From Paenibacillus phytohabitans (GTDB lineage: Bacteria; Bacillota; Bacilli; Paenibacillales; Paenibacillaceae), in the NCBI RefSeq assembly GCF_013141775.1, contig NZ_WHOB01000029.1, positions 1 through 64,000 of the forward strand: 64,000 bases of DNA, read 5' to 3'. This document shows positions 25,919 through 34,972 of the stretch, in pieces. The notes beneath the pieces are model-generated. The model worked only from the letters and a program-made list of their open reading frames with translations. It did no database searches and was not told where the DNA came from. A program made the translations under genes and the position numbers. Position 1 is the stretch's first letter. The number at the start of each line of letters is the position of its first letter.

Positions 25919-27073
25919 TCAGGGGGATTCGAGCAGCGGCAGCAGCAGATTTTCGAGAGCCAGTTCCAGCCTTAGCAGACCAAAAGCTTCAAGCTCTGCT
26001 GTAAACAGGCTCTCATACTTGCGTCCCAAGGGGCTCCCGGCCAGATACATCCGGCAGAAATGGTAGATCCGGTACACCGAATAGAACCGCAATGGCACGA
26101 AGCCGGACATATCGAGCACCTGCAACCCCTCATGTATCAGTTTCTCTCCCTCTGCCCACTGTGCACGCCGAAGCGCCCACAGTCCCTTTACTACTTTGTA
26201 ACCGCCGATTTCCCGCAGAAAAGGCTTGTCCCTAAGGGTCCGGCTGACGGTTTCGTCCATACGCTCCAGCTGCTCATCCCCGGTTCCCGCCACCAGATGA
26301 ATGAACAGCTCCGTAATCTGCGTCGCCGGAACAAAGTTCTCAAAATCCGGTTCGGCTATTACCTGATAGGAACGTTTCAGGCGTTCCAGCGCTTTTTCCG
26401 GCTGGCCTGCCAAGGTGTACAAATCCAGCATAGTTAGAATCTCCAGTTCCAGCTGCTCAGGCGGATTTAGCAGGTTCTTCTCAATCAGACGCTCGGCGTA
26501 TTCCATCTTCACCTTGGGGTCACCTATGAAGAAGTAGAACAGGTTGAGGTAAAAAAGCCGGTCCTTCAGCGGAACCTCGTCCGTGTAGATCAGCCACTCC
26601 AAATCTCCCTGGACGAAATGAACGACCATCGAATAATGCGGGTCCAGCTCGTAGCCGAGAATATCCTGCTGGCGCGCGAGGGTCAGCATCGATTTGCCCT
26701 GACCGTAGATATGAAATTTCATGAATACCTCTGACATTGTATTCCGCAGTTCCGGATCATTCGTTGCCGGATTCATCGCTACGCCTTCCGGAGAGCCCTG
26801 CACAGCCAGACTATATCCGAATCCGCGGATAGTCTTAATGTCGATCCCGCCCAAGTCGCGCAGCTTCTTGCGCAGCCGGTAGATATGATCGTCGACGGTC
26901 CGCTCCACCGGATACTCCATCGGCCATACTTTATCGAGAAGCTGCTCGCGGCTGAAGGTCCGTCCCCTGTTGCGGTACAGAAACTGCAGAAGCGCAAACT
27001 CCTTGGGCAGCAGCTCTATGGTTAATCCGCCGGCAGATACTTTATATTCGCTTCCGTTCAACTCCAGATGCAT
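25919..27073 (-). CDS. Winged-helix regulator with a helical-repeat C-terminus and no receiver domain
   Basis: The protein has 384 residues. The first 95 or so form an OmpR/PhoB-type winged helix (LLPKEFALLQFLYRN, FSREQLLDKVWP, RTVDDHIYRLRKKL, IKTIRGFGYSL). The remaining 290 are helical with tetratricopeptide-like pairs (YAERLIEKNL, MLDLYTLAGQPEKALERLK). No phosphoacceptor domain is present, so it is not a standard response regulator. It probably senses a ligand or protein through the C-terminal part and regulates the MFS gene that follows. Confidence 0.82.
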   Translation of the reverse strand: MHLELNGSEYKVSAGGLTIELLPKEFALLQFLYRNRGRTFSREQLLDKVWPMEYPVERTVDDHIYRLRKKLRDLGGIDIKTIRGFGYSLAVQGSPEGVAMNPATNDPELRNTMSEVFMKFHIYGQGKSMLTLARQQDILGYELDPHYSMVVHFVQGDLEWLIYTDEVPLKDRLFYLNLFYFFIGDPKVKMEYAERLIEKNLLNPPEQLELEILTMLDLYTLAGQPEKALERLKRSYQVIAEPDFENFVPATQITELFIHLVAGTGDEQLERMDETVSRTLRDKPFLREIGGYKVVKGLWALRRAQWAEGEKLIHEGLQVLDMSGFVPLRFYSVYRIYHFCRMYLAGSPLGRKYESLFTAELEAFGLLRLELALENLLLPLLESP

Positions 27074-27207
27074 AGCTGTGCCTCTTTTCTTCTACAGATC
27101 AACCCATAAACTGATTATATCAGCAAGAAGTTCTGCGCACGATAGCAGTAGCTGCATTCATGGAGGGCCTGCTCCCGGCGGTTGCCAGTTACTTGTATCC
27201 GATGATC

Positions 27208-27256
27208 AAAAAAAGAAAAGTCCCTCCACAGTTGCCGCTGCGAAGGGACTCTTCTT
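27208..27256 (-). terminator. Terminator of the YjgB-like gene
   Basis: AGTCCCT (27219-27225) pairs with AGGGACT (27244-27250), flanked by AAGAAA and TTCTT, about 60 bp after the stop codon. Confidence 0.8.
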
Positions 27257-27314
27257 AAATTGCTCTATCTATGTGACTGCAGCTGCCGCAATCCGGCGAC
27301 TTACAGATGCTGTT

Positions 27315-28055
27315 CTAACCAGCCATATTGTTGATCGAATCCTGTTCGGAGAATACTGAGATATGATCGACGGTACCCGTTGAATCCGGAATGATGAACT
27401 TGAGCTGATACTGCTTGCCCGCCTGGTATATATAAATGTCATCGCTGCCGTTCACGGAGGTTGCGTCCGGCTTGCCGAGGACTTCTTCAATCTGCTTCAG
27501 CGTCAGCTTCTGCAGGTCCGCGGCGCTTGAACGCACATCGAAGATTTGGCTGCCCTTGTTAAAGCCGAATACCACGTGCTTGCCGGCATACGTGGAATAA
27601 ATGCCTTTGCCTGCCGATTCTTTGGTGTCCGGCTCTCCCCATGCTGCTTCCACATCGTCAATGAGTCCGCTGTGTGCAGCATATTCCACGCCGGGCACCT
27701 TGCCCTGCTTGGCTAGCTGCAGCAGCTCTTTCAGCTGCTTGCTCAGCTCCTGCGGCGTGGCGGCCGCAGAGTTCCCGGCCGCAGTTCCAGGCTCAGCAGC
27801 CGCTGGTGAAGCGGCCGCAGCAGAGCCGCCTGCGTCAGGCGCAGCTGTTGCTGCAGCGCCGCCAGCTTCAGCCGGCTCCGTGCCCGCCGCCGGGGCGGGA
27901 CTCCCTTCCGGCTGTGCAGACGCCGGAAGCTCCGAGGCTTGCGCAGCCGCTCCGCCGGTATCCGCCGCATCCGGCTTACCGGAATTACAAGCCGTTAGAC
28001 TGAGCATACCGCCGAGTAGAATTATGCCTGCTATAGTTTTGAATGTTGTAATCAT
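27315..28055 (-). CDS. YjgB-family lipoprotein (DUF4309)
   Basis: The protein has 246 residues. The signal ends LTAC with Cys23. An Ala/Pro/Gly-rich tether runs to about 108. The C-terminal domain (about 109-246) has AKQGKVPGVEYAAHSGLIDDVEAAWGEP and LKQIEEVLGKPDAT, the pattern of the DUF4309/YjgB family, which is found in Bacillales and often tied to the general stress response. The molecular role is unknown. The ATG has AAGGAGA upstream. Confidence 0.85.
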   Translation of the reverse strand: MITTFKTIAGIILLGGMLSLTACNSGKPDAADTGGAAAQASELPASAQPEGSPAPAAGTEPAEAGGAAATAAPDAGGSAAAASPAAAEPGTAAGNSAAATPQELSKQLKELLQLAKQGKVPGVEYAAHSGLIDDVEAAWGEPDTKESAGKGIYSTYAGKHVVFGFNKGSQIFDVRSSAADLQKLTLKQIEEVLGKPDATSVNGSDDIYIYQAGKQYQLKFIIPDSTGTVDHISVFSEQDSINNMAG

Positions 28056-28269
28056 GATGCCATCTCCTTCGTTATAGGGAACATCCTCTAAAATCTAAAC
28101 TGTTAACCTATGACGCAGGGACCCCGGTAAAGGTTGCACGATGCTCCTTCTCAGGCTGCTCCTTCTATAGAACATTTTCGGCATGGAGCAGCTGGGACTG
28201 ATGCTGCCGCGTGAAGTTGCAGCGCTGCTCTCACCGCAGAACGCCCCCTAAGCTGCATTACCGGATCTG

Positions 28270-28335
28270 TTGCATTTAGTACAATAGAACTCCCTAAAAA
28301 TTACCCGGAATTTGATTCTCTTGCACTTTCTGCAA
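28270..28335. repeat. Probable short member of the phased intergenic repeats
   Basis: TTGCATTTAGTACAA at 28270 and TTGCACTTTCTGCAA at 28321 are 51 bp apart and resemble the modules at 23610-23780. They lie in the 391-bp gap 28056-28446 between divergent genes, which must also hold both promoters. Only two modules are clear. Confidence 0.5.
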
Positions 28336-28446
28336 TTCAGAAGCACATTCGCTGCTCAAGCCCTTCAATTCAGGAATTATTTCCCTGCGGCACGCAACCT
28401 TCCTCCCGCAGCACGCATCTTACTAATAAAGGGAGGGGAGCTTCAT

Positions 28447-28995
28447 CTGGATATTGTAGAGAGAATCAAAGCCAGGGATGAGTCCGCTCTCCGCCAGCTG
28501 ATGGAGCAATATGGGGATATGCTGCTCCGGACCGCCTGGCTGCTGCTGCGGGACCGGCAATCTGCCGAGGAAGCCGTGCAGGATACCTTCATTCAGGCCT
28601 ATGCCAAAATCGGGCAGCTGAAGGACCCTCAGCGTCTGAGACCCTGGCTGATCACCATTGTGGTTAACCGCTGCCGGATGAGACAGCGGACATGGGGCTG
28701 GCGAAATATTTTTCCTGCGCCGGAGGGCGGGGCCTGGGTACAGAATGAAGCAGGCGCCTCCGCAGGCGCAGAAGAGCTGTTTATAGCAGAATGGCATAAT
28801 CTGCAGCTAAGTGAAGCTGTAAGAAGTCTGGATTACATCTACCGCGAATGCCTGACGCTGTACTATTATCATGAGATGAGTATCCGCGAGATCAGCGGGC
28901 AGTTGAGATTACCGGACAATACGGTGAAATCCCGGTTATCCCGGGGACGGATACTGCTGAAGCAGATTCTGGAGAAGGAGGGGCATGTTCTATGA
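28447..28995 (+). CDS. ECF sigma factor with an apparent CTG start
   Basis: From the CTG at 28447 the protein has 182 residues and starts (M)DIVERIKARDESALRQL, a normal ECF start. Region 2 is QYGDMLLRTAWLLLRDRQSAEEAVQDTFIQAYAKI; region 4 is LPDNTVKSRLSRGRILLKQIL. GGGAGGGGA sits seven bases before the CTG. The only standard start in frame is a TTG 135 bases upstream, inside repeat-like sequence, which would add 45 unrelated residues. The gene overlaps the next by ATGA, an anti-sigma factor. Confidence 0.88.
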   Translation: MDIVERIKARDESALRQLMEQYGDMLLRTAWLLLRDRQSAEEAVQDTFIQAYAKIGQLKDPQRLRPWLITIVVNRCRMRQRTWGWRNIFPAPEGGAWVQNEAGASAGAEELFIAEWHNLQLSEAVRSLDYIYRECLTLYYYHEMSIREISGQLRLPDNTVKSRLSRGRILLKQILEKEGHVL

Positions 28996-29336
28996 GCAGT
29001 GAACAAGAACACATCAAACGCCGTCTGGATGAAGAGTTGAGCAGCCTCTCCTTCAGCGGACAGGAACGGGTTCTGCAGCAGACTCACCCTAACGCACCGC
29101 TGGCCCGCCTGCGGGCACTATGGAATAAGGAGCTGGAAATTCCACTCAAGCCACTGGGTGCGCTATCTGCACTGTTAATCGCAGGAGCGCTGATCCTCTG
29201 CTACCCGCAGAGCGGGGCCCCGGAACATGAAGCCCGGACACTGCCGGCACAGGGCCAGCGGGAACTGATTGAAGCCGGCGGCAATACGTATTGGAAAGAC
29301 ATTTATGAACAGGCGGTGAGACGCCATGAAAATTAG
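28992..29336 (+). CDS. Small membrane anti-sigma factor
   Basis: The protein has 114 residues. A charged cytoplasmic part (about 1-53) is followed by one membrane helix (LKPLGALSALLIAGALILCY, about 52-71) and an outer tail of about 40 residues. It has no zinc-finger motif. The 4-bp overlap with the sigma gene and the 11-bp overlap with the secreted protein gene show tight coupling, so an anti-sigma or sensor role is inferred from context. Confidence 0.75.
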   Translation: MSSEQEHIKRRLDEELSSLSFSGQERVLQQTHPNAPLARLRALWNKELEIPLKPLGALSALLIAGALILCYPQSGAPEHEARTLPAQGQRELIEAGGNTYWKDIYEQAVRRHEN

Positions 29337-31671
29337 AATCAAGGTCAAACAGCTGGTGCTGTTCGTGCTGCTTCCGCTTGCGCTATTGATACTATTACCG
29401 GGTGTTCTGCAGCAGGCAGCAGCGCCATCCGTTCAGCCTGCAACCTCCGCCACAGCGGATACCGGGGCTCTGGCACGCGAAATGCTACTGAGTCAGCTGG
29501 ATACCAGCAGCGGGAGCAAGCGTATGACGCTTATCCGCACTAAAATAATTGAACCAGGCAATTGGATACAGCCCTATGATTTCAATGTGTATATCGGCTC
29601 CTCTTCTAGCCAGTGGAGCCAGAACAATAACGAAGAGACACCACTGCCGCTGCTACCCGCAGATAAGCTCCGGTTCCTGAGAGAATATGTTCTCGAAGGC
29701 CCTATAGACGGCTATTTGCTTACTGCCGCTAAACAGCTTGTCTATGAATACGATGCCCTGGGTGCCGGAGGTGACGGGGACAAGGTCCTTACGGAGGCTA
29801 TTGCAAGAATGAGCAGCAAATCCACTTTGGCCAGAGAGCTGCTCCTGCTTCAGGCACAGCGGGCACTGAGTGCAGGCAATTGGGCGGCTGCAAAAGTGCT
29901 GCTGATGCAGGCTGACTCCCCGGGGCATTATGGCGAAGAAGAATTAGATGCCCGTTCAGCCTGGCTGGGCGCGCGGCTGCTCTTTGCAGAAGGTAAGTGC
30001 AGCGAAGCGCAGGAGCTGGTAAACAACAGTCTGAAGAGTTACAAGGAGTCACGTGACGAGAAATATCATGAAGTGAACGAAGGGAATGACTTAAGCCCCC
30101 AGGGCTCCACAGAGCAACCTTCATCGGCACCAAATTCCCTTGAAGCTGCTTCAGAGAATATGGGGGTGCCCACTTCCGAAATGCAGCGGCAGCTGCTTGC
30201 ACTGCAGACCGCACTTACAGCTGCTGCAGATTCAGGAAACTTTGCTCCTGCCACCGTGTCAGGGACACTAACCTACAGCGACGGCACTCCGGTCTCCCGG
30301 GCAGGCATCTTCCTGCGGACGGAGAGCGAAGTTAGTCATAGTGTGTTATATGGCTCGGAGCCATATGAGATCGTCACAGATGCACAGGGCCGTTATTCCT
30401 TCTCAGGCGTCATTCCCGGCTATTATCAGATATTTCTGGGCCTGAGCTTTGAGCAGATCGACGGCTGGACTTGGCCTGTGCAGACTGATGACTGGATCGA
30501 GATCAAACCAAATGACCGTTTGACTAATAATATTATCCTTCAGCCTCTGCTGGAGCTGAAATCACCGGTAAATTCGCAGATCCTTACAGGAGATTCTGTA
30601 GAATTCGAGTGGGAAACTGTCCGGAATGCCACCTCATACACTCTCAGCGGCACAGTCTCAGCGGAAGGCAGCAGCTTCAGTTATGTAATCCGCCAGCATA
30701 TCACGGGTAATAAGATTTCCATCCCTGTAACAGAGCTGTATAGCAGCGGCGGCTTCTCCACCAGCAGCAGCGGAGAAGGCTGGGAATCGGTTGAGCCTTC
30801 GTCTCTGCTCGGCTTCGCCGATCCAAGCGGCCGCTTCTCGTGGAGCATCGAAGCCTATGATGAATCCGGACAGGTGATTACCCGCAGCAATGGCTACCGG
30901 CTGAACGAGGACAACGTCGGCAATCTGCCTTTCTTCTATTTACAGTCGCGCAGTCTTACCGCTGCCGATCAGCTGGTTAAAGCGCAGAAGCTTGAGCAGG
31001 CACTGGAAGCGTACCGCCACGATTATGCCGGAGATCCCCAGGATGATCATGCGCTCAAAATGCTGGTTCATCTCATGACAGCCAAGGCTTCCTATACAAA
31101 AGACGAATCCTTAGAAGCAGCAACGATACCTCTGCTAGTGAAGCTTGTAGAGCTGTGTCCGACTGCAGACTATGTCTTCAACCTGGCGCATTACTACTAT
31201 GAGCAGTCTGACTGGAAAAGCTACAATCATTATTATTCCTGGTTTCTTGAGCTGCGTGAGCAGAAACCGCACAGCTATGATCTGGGTATTAACGCTACCG
31301 CGCTGATGTACCAGGGGGAATTGGACGAAGCCCGCAGGCAATTCGTCGCCTCGCTGGAGGAGGATGGCAGCCACCGCTTCATCGGCAGCTATCTGGCGGC
31401 AGAGCTGGCGGCGGGACAGCCGCTGGATGACGTACTAAAGCTTGCTCAGCGTTATCCCCAGCATAGTCCCGGCTCCGCCACTGTTAACTGGGCGAAGCTG
31501 ATAACCCAGATGGAGGCAGAGCGTACAGGACAGCTGGAGCTCTTTGACCGGCAGCTGAAACAGATGCTGGAGCTATATACAGCAAGGTCCGGCAAACTCA
31601 GGGAATGGACTGGAGAAAGCGGGGATTCCGCGCTCAAGACGTTCATGAAGGCTGTTCTGGAGGTGGACTAA
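29326..31671 (+). CDS. Large exported protein with a carboxypeptidase-regulatory-like domain and TPR-like repeats
   Basis: The protein has 781 residues. An N-terminal membrane helix or signal (KQLVLFVLLPLALLILLPGVL) is followed by TPR-like helices (about 140-240), a low-complexity segment (about 245-270), a beta-sandwich of the SdrD/CnaB or carboxypeptidase-regulatory type (about 308-375, VSGTLTYSDGTPVSRAGIFL, TDAQGRYSFSGVIPGYYQIFL), a second beta domain (about 400-530) and a helical TPR-like end (about 540-781). It is translationally coupled to an anti-sigma gene. I know no named family with this order. It may sense or build part of the envelope under that sigma factor. Confidence 0.8.
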   Translation: MKIRIKVKQLVLFVLLPLALLILLPGVLQQAAAPSVQPATSATADTGALAREMLLSQLDTSSGSKRMTLIRTKIIEPGNWIQPYDFNVYIGSSSSQWSQNNNEETPLPLLPADKLRFLREYVLEGPIDGYLLTAAKQLVYEYDALGAGGDGDKVLTEAIARMSSKSTLARELLLLQAQRALSAGNWAAAKVLLMQADSPGHYGEEELDARSAWLGARLLFAEGKCSEAQELVNNSLKSYKESRDEKYHEVNEGNDLSPQGSTEQPSSAPNSLEAASENMGVPTSEMQRQLLALQTALTAAADSGNFAPATVSGTLTYSDGTPVSRAGIFLRTESEVSHSVLYGSEPYEIVTDAQGRYSFSGVIPGYYQIFLGLSFEQIDGWTWPVQTDDWIEIKPNDRLTNNIILQPLLELKSPVNSQILTGDSVEFEWETVRNATSYTLSGTVSAEGSSFSYVIRQHITGNKISIPVTELYSSGGFSTSSSGEGWESVEPSSLLGFADPSGRFSWSIEAYDESGQVITRSNGYRLNEDNVGNLPFFYLQSRSLTAADQLVKAQKLEQALEAYRHDYAGDPQDDHALKMLVHLMTAKASYTKDESLEAATIPLLVKLVELCPTADYVFNLAHYYYEQSDWKSYNHYYSWFLELREQKPHSYDLGINATALMYQGELDEARRQFVASLEEDGSHRFIGSYLAAELAAGQPLDDVLKLAQRYPQHSPGSATVNWAKLITQMEAERTGQLELFDRQLKQMLELYTARSGKLREWTGESGDSALKTFMKAVLEVD

Positions 31672-31685
31672 TCCACCTCTGGAGC

Positions 31686-31741
31686 AGGGCAAAGGGGATA
31701 GAACAGGAGCGGCAGCGCCGCCTGGTCTATCCCCTTTGCAG
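31686..31741. terminator. Long hairpin between convergent genes
   Basis: GCAAAGGGGATAGA and TCTATCCCCTTTGC form a perfect 14-bp stem around an inner GGCAGC/GCCGCC stem. It lies between the large exported protein gene and the convergent RDD gene; the T run is weak. Confidence 0.75.
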
Positions 31742-31764
31742 TTGGCTTATTCTATTCTTTTGGC

Positions 31765-32316
31765 TCAAACAAGATGGTCCAGTGCATTCTTCTTAACCAC
31801 ATAGGTTCCGGCCATCATATCATGCAGCGCCCGGTTGCGCCGGGTGAATGCAACGAATAGGCAATCGGCGACCACGACCCAGCCAAAGAACACATTCAAA
31901 TTCGTGGCGAGCGGGCTCCAGTTGGCCAGACTGCTGGAAACCGCAGATAATTCCTCAGTGTTCAGACTCACAATAACCGCAAGAAATCCGTTGACGATGA
32001 AGAAGAGATATCTAATCAAAGCCTGCTTCAGCGCCGGATATCTGCCATCCTCATTAATAATTCTTACCCCCAGAAGCAGTCTGCCCGGAGTGCCTCCATA
32101 TTTGACAACCATGAACACATTGAAGCCTATCAGCAGCACAAACTGAATAAAAAGTGGAAAAGCCGATTCCGCCGACTCTGCGGCAGAGACGCACAACCTG
32201 TTCAAAAAATACGTAGGAAGGGCCAGAATCAGAAAATCAATGAAGCTGATCAGTACTCTTTTCCAAAAACCTACATAGTCATCCAAATCGAGCTGTTCCT
32301 CTATCCGCTGTTCCAT
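31765..32316 (-). CDS. RDD family membrane protein
   Basis: The protein has 183 residues and an RDD-type layout: a first helix after YVGFWKRVLISFIDFLIL, then GGTPGRLLLGVRIINEDGRYP, then two more helices and a final FTRRNRALHDMMAGTYVV. The usual first Arg-Asp-Asp is partly changed here (RVLISFID). Some RDD proteins act in sodium/proton exchange; the role of this one is unknown. The ATG has GAGGGGGA upstream. Confidence 0.85.
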   Translation of the reverse strand: MEQRIEEQLDLDDYVGFWKRVLISFIDFLILALPTYFLNRLCVSAAESAESAFPLFIQFVLLIGFNVFMVVKYGGTPGRLLLGVRIINEDGRYPALKQALIRYLFFIVNGFLAVIVSLNTEELSAVSSSLANWSPLATNLNVFFGWVVVADCLFVAFTRRNRALHDMMAGTYVVKKNALDHLV

Positions 32317-32341
32317 ACTGTTCCCCCTCAGTGTATAATAA

Positions 32342-32809
32342 TCAATCCATAATATCCTTCCCGGTCTGTATGGCCTCCTCTAGCGTATTAGCCGGACCCG
32401 AGATATATCCCTCTCCGGCTGCAAGCCCGTAGCGCTCATCAAGACGGGTCAGCATAATCCAGAACTTATCCAGCTTCTGAGACGCTATAATAGAGCCAAT
32501 CGAACGCCGTGACCGGTCTGCATCCAGGACCGTCAGAATTCCCAAGTAGTATCCGCCGCCATCCTTAAGCTTCACATCATAATGAAGACCTCTATCCAGT
32601 GTAAGCTCGCCGGTAAACTCACTGCTTCCGGGCACACCTCTCCATACTTCACCCCTCAGCCCGATTACGCTATGCTTCACGACTTCATTATTGGAGTAAA
32701 TCACACTAGGGTACTCCCGCTCCACATGCTGCGGACGAAACCATTCATAGCCCAGGAATGCCACGATCAGTACTGTTATTACTGACACTATCCATGATTT
32801 CCGGGTCAA
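32342..32809 (-). CDS. Single-helix anchored protein of unknown function
   Basis: From the TTG at 32809, which has AAAGGGGG seven bases upstream, the protein has 155 residues; an ATG ten codons earlier lacks a site. One N-terminal helix (SWIVSVITVLIVAFLGYEWF) precedes an outer domain with GLRGEVWRGVPG, GGGYYLGILTVLDADRS and LDKFWIMLTRLDERYG. I do not recognise a family. It lies 25 bp downstream of the start of the RDD gene's upstream region, in the same direction, and may be co-transcribed with it. Confidence 0.75.
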   Translation of the reverse strand: MTRKSWIVSVITVLIVAFLGYEWFRPQHVEREYPSVIYSNNEVVKHSVIGLRGEVWRGVPGSSEFTGELTLDRGLHYDVKLKDGGGYYLGILTVLDADRSRRSIGSIIASQKLDKFWIMLTRLDERYGLAAGEGYISGPANTLEEAIQTGKDIMD

Positions 32810-32947
32810 AGCTCTACCCCCTTTTCTATCAACTTCCATGAACTGCTAGAGTACAACTGGCATATATGCAACTTTCAAATAGATCCGGCGTCTATAACTG
32901 TATAATTTTAGTAAATCAACGATATTCCCGAAGGAGGACTACTCAAG

Positions 32948-33859
32948 ATGAAGGTCATCAAATTTATCTGCCTGCCGGTGCTGCTGTTGATATTGCTGTC
33001 CGGCACTGCCCTGGCGGCCCCTGCCTCAGTTCCAACCATTTCAGTAGAAATAAACAACTCCACGATAAGCACAGACATGCCCCCTTATCTCACACAAGGC
33101 ACAACCATGGTCCCGCTAAATGTAGTGAAGCATATCCCGGGGATTACTGTCGCTTGGAATAATGACACCAAGACAGTTACAATTGGCCGCAGCGGGGAAA
33201 CAATCACACTGGTTGCGGGTCAAAAAAACGCCCTGATTGGAAGCAAACCAACCGCCCTGCCTGTCGCCTCGGTTTTGCTTAAAGGCAGAGTCATGGTGCC
33301 GATCCGCTTCATAGCAGAAGCCGCAGATGCGCATGTAGCCTGGAATGCTGCCACCCGGATTGTGTATGTCGCCAAAGCAGATGAGGCGCTGATCACTCAA
33401 CTCCAATCTGCGAATCTGGGGGAAGCACGTACAGCAGCACTTCATTTCCCCCGCGTCAGCACGCTTAAGCAAATCCCTATCATTAATGAGTCACAGAATC
33501 AGGACTATTATTTCCCGGAAGGCACAGCGGGCCGTTTCTTCATTCAAGGCGGGCCTGGTTTTTCGTATTATGAAGTTACAGGTAATTATGCGGAAGAGAT
33601 CTGGTCTGCCAAAATAGACTATAGTGCCCCATCCTCTGCCGGACTCTTCTTTGTACCGTACAAAATTGTGGATCAGGCCGGAAAAATGCCCACCTATAAG
33701 GGTAGCCTCGCATTCTATCATCTGATGCTTCCGGTTATGGAGGCAACCTATGGATTCATTGATGCTACGGGTGCCTCCAGGACGGTCGGGCAACAAAATA
33801 TGAAGCTGAATGAATTCTTTGAAATACCAGGGGAAGCATCATCCTCTGTACAAAACTAA
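32948..33859 (+). CDS. Exported protein with copper-amine-oxidase-like N-terminal domain
   Basis: The protein has 303 residues. The signal peptide ends ALAAP. The N-terminal domain (about 30-145) has two stalk-like units: MVPLNVVKHIPGITVAWNNDTKTVTI and VMVPIRFIAEAADAHVAWNAATRIVYVA. This is the amyloid-like or wall-associated module common in Paenibacillus exoproteins. The C-terminal part has aromatic beta strands (GRFFIQGGPGFSYYEV) that I do not recognise. The ATG has GGAGG 9 bases upstream. Its stop codon abuts that of the convergent next gene. Confidence 0.8.
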   Translation: MKVIKFICLPVLLLILLSGTALAAPASVPTISVEINNSTISTDMPPYLTQGTTMVPLNVVKHIPGITVAWNNDTKTVTIGRSGETITLVAGQKNALIGSKPTALPVASVLLKGRVMVPIRFIAEAADAHVAWNAATRIVYVAKADEALITQLQSANLGEARTAALHFPRVSTLKQIPIINESQNQDYYFPEGTAGRFFIQGGPGFSYYEVTGNYAEEIWSAKIDYSAPSSAGLFFVPYKIVDQAGKMPTYKGSLAFYHLMLPVMEATYGFIDATGASRTVGQQNMKLNEFFEIPGEASSSVQN

Positions 33860-34168
33860 TTACATCCAGATCGGTACCGCAAACGGAACAAGAATCAGCA
33901 GCAGCGCGGCTGTACTCAGACTCCGGGTCCACACCGGCTTCAGCTTCTGATTCTTCTCCGATTTGTACCAGCCCTTGAACTGCCAATAATTCCGGTACAT
34001 CACTAAGAATATGAGAAAATTACCGATTACTGCAGTATACAAATACCCGGTCCATCCATATAACATTTTGAAGATCCACTGCTCCACACCCCCGAGTACA
34101 CCTAGTGTCAGAACCAGCAGAACCACTAAACGCAGCATCTCTGCTATAAAAGTTGCGAATTTACTCAT
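33860..34168 (-). CDS. Small membrane protein of unknown function
   Basis: The protein has 102 residues from the ATG at 34168, with GGAGGACAAA upstream. Three hydrophobic helices lie at about 8-26, 35-55 and 80-100, with a basic loop (YKSEKNQKLKPVW) between the last two. Its start overlaps the end of the P-loop gene (ATGAGTAA), which shows translational coupling. No family recognised. Confidence 0.7.
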   Translation of the reverse strand: MSKFATFIAEMLRLVVLLVLTLGVLGGVEQWIFKMLYGWTGYLYTAVIGNFLIFLVMYRNYWQFKGWYKSEKNQKLKPVWTRSLSTAALLLILVPFAVPIWM

Positions 34169-34724
34169 TTTGTCCTCCGGTTTCATGATTTATAGCGCCC
34201 GCCTCCAGGAGACTGGCATCTCCGATGTATCTGCTTACATGCTGCAGAATCTCGCTGCTATTGCGCACTATTATCCTTTTAGCCTTGTACGCTTCGGTTA
34301 ATTCCATAATGGCGGGAACACTCTCCCTCATGAATCCCGGGTTCCATTCGAACAGCATCACGGACAAATTCTTGAAAGTCTGCTTATAGTTTCCCTGCTC
34401 CAGACCCAGCCTTGTCTTGACGAACCTCCGGATTACCCGCCCATTCTGCACATACAAATTAGGTTTAATCAGAAAAATCAAATCCGCTTCCCCGAAGCTC
34501 TCTGTTCCCCATTTGTGATGCACGCCTTCTATAATCCACGATTCCGCAGCAACTGTTTCAGCTAACCGGGTATCCCTGACCTCTGGTGAATTGCGGGTGT
34601 TGTCCGTACTCCGGTCCCAGACAAAATTGTCAGTTTCATAACAGGGGATACCGTAGATTCGTGTTAATTCCCTGGCTGTATATGATTTCCCGCTGCCGCA
34701 TCCGCCTATAATTCGTATTCTAAT
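34161..34724 (-). CDS. P-loop kinase-like protein with an apparent ATT start
   Basis: Read from an ATT at 34724 the protein has 187 residues and begins (M)RIRIIGGCGSGKSYTAREL, a Walker A (GGCGSGKS) at the usual place for adenylate-kinase or topology-modulation-type proteins. Walker-B-like ETDNFVWDRS and a lid region RRFVKTRLGLEQ follow. AGGAGG sits eight bases before the ATT, and an in-frame TAG overlaps that site, so no ATG, GTG or TTG start can include the P-loop. A TTG or ATG further in would lose it. It could also be a gene whose start codon was lost. The substrate is unknown. Confidence 0.8.
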   Translation of the reverse strand: MRIRIIGGCGSGKSYTARELTRIYGIPCYETDNFVWDRSTDNTRNSPEVRDTRLAETVAAESWIIEGVHHKWGTESFGEADLIFLIKPNLYVQNGRVIRRFVKTRLGLEQGNYKQTFKNLSVMLFEWNPGFMRESVPAIMELTEAYKAKRIIVRNSSEILQHVSRYIGDASLLEAGAINHETGGQNE

Positions 34725-34972
34725 CCCAATTACCTCCTATGGAATGCCAGACTGATTACCGGTCCGCATCACAACCCGGAAGAATGCCCCTCATCCAGTT
34801 CCCTTCTATAACTTCTATATTTACCCTGTTAATCCTGCTTCAGCAACCGCAAGCTGACGGTAAATCGGCTGCCGTGAAGGAGTATTATCCCCTCGCAGTA
34901 TCTGCCTGTGTTATATCCAACGCTGGAGTGATTATAGTATTCTGTAGAAAAGAACGTGAAGAGGTGTCCGGA

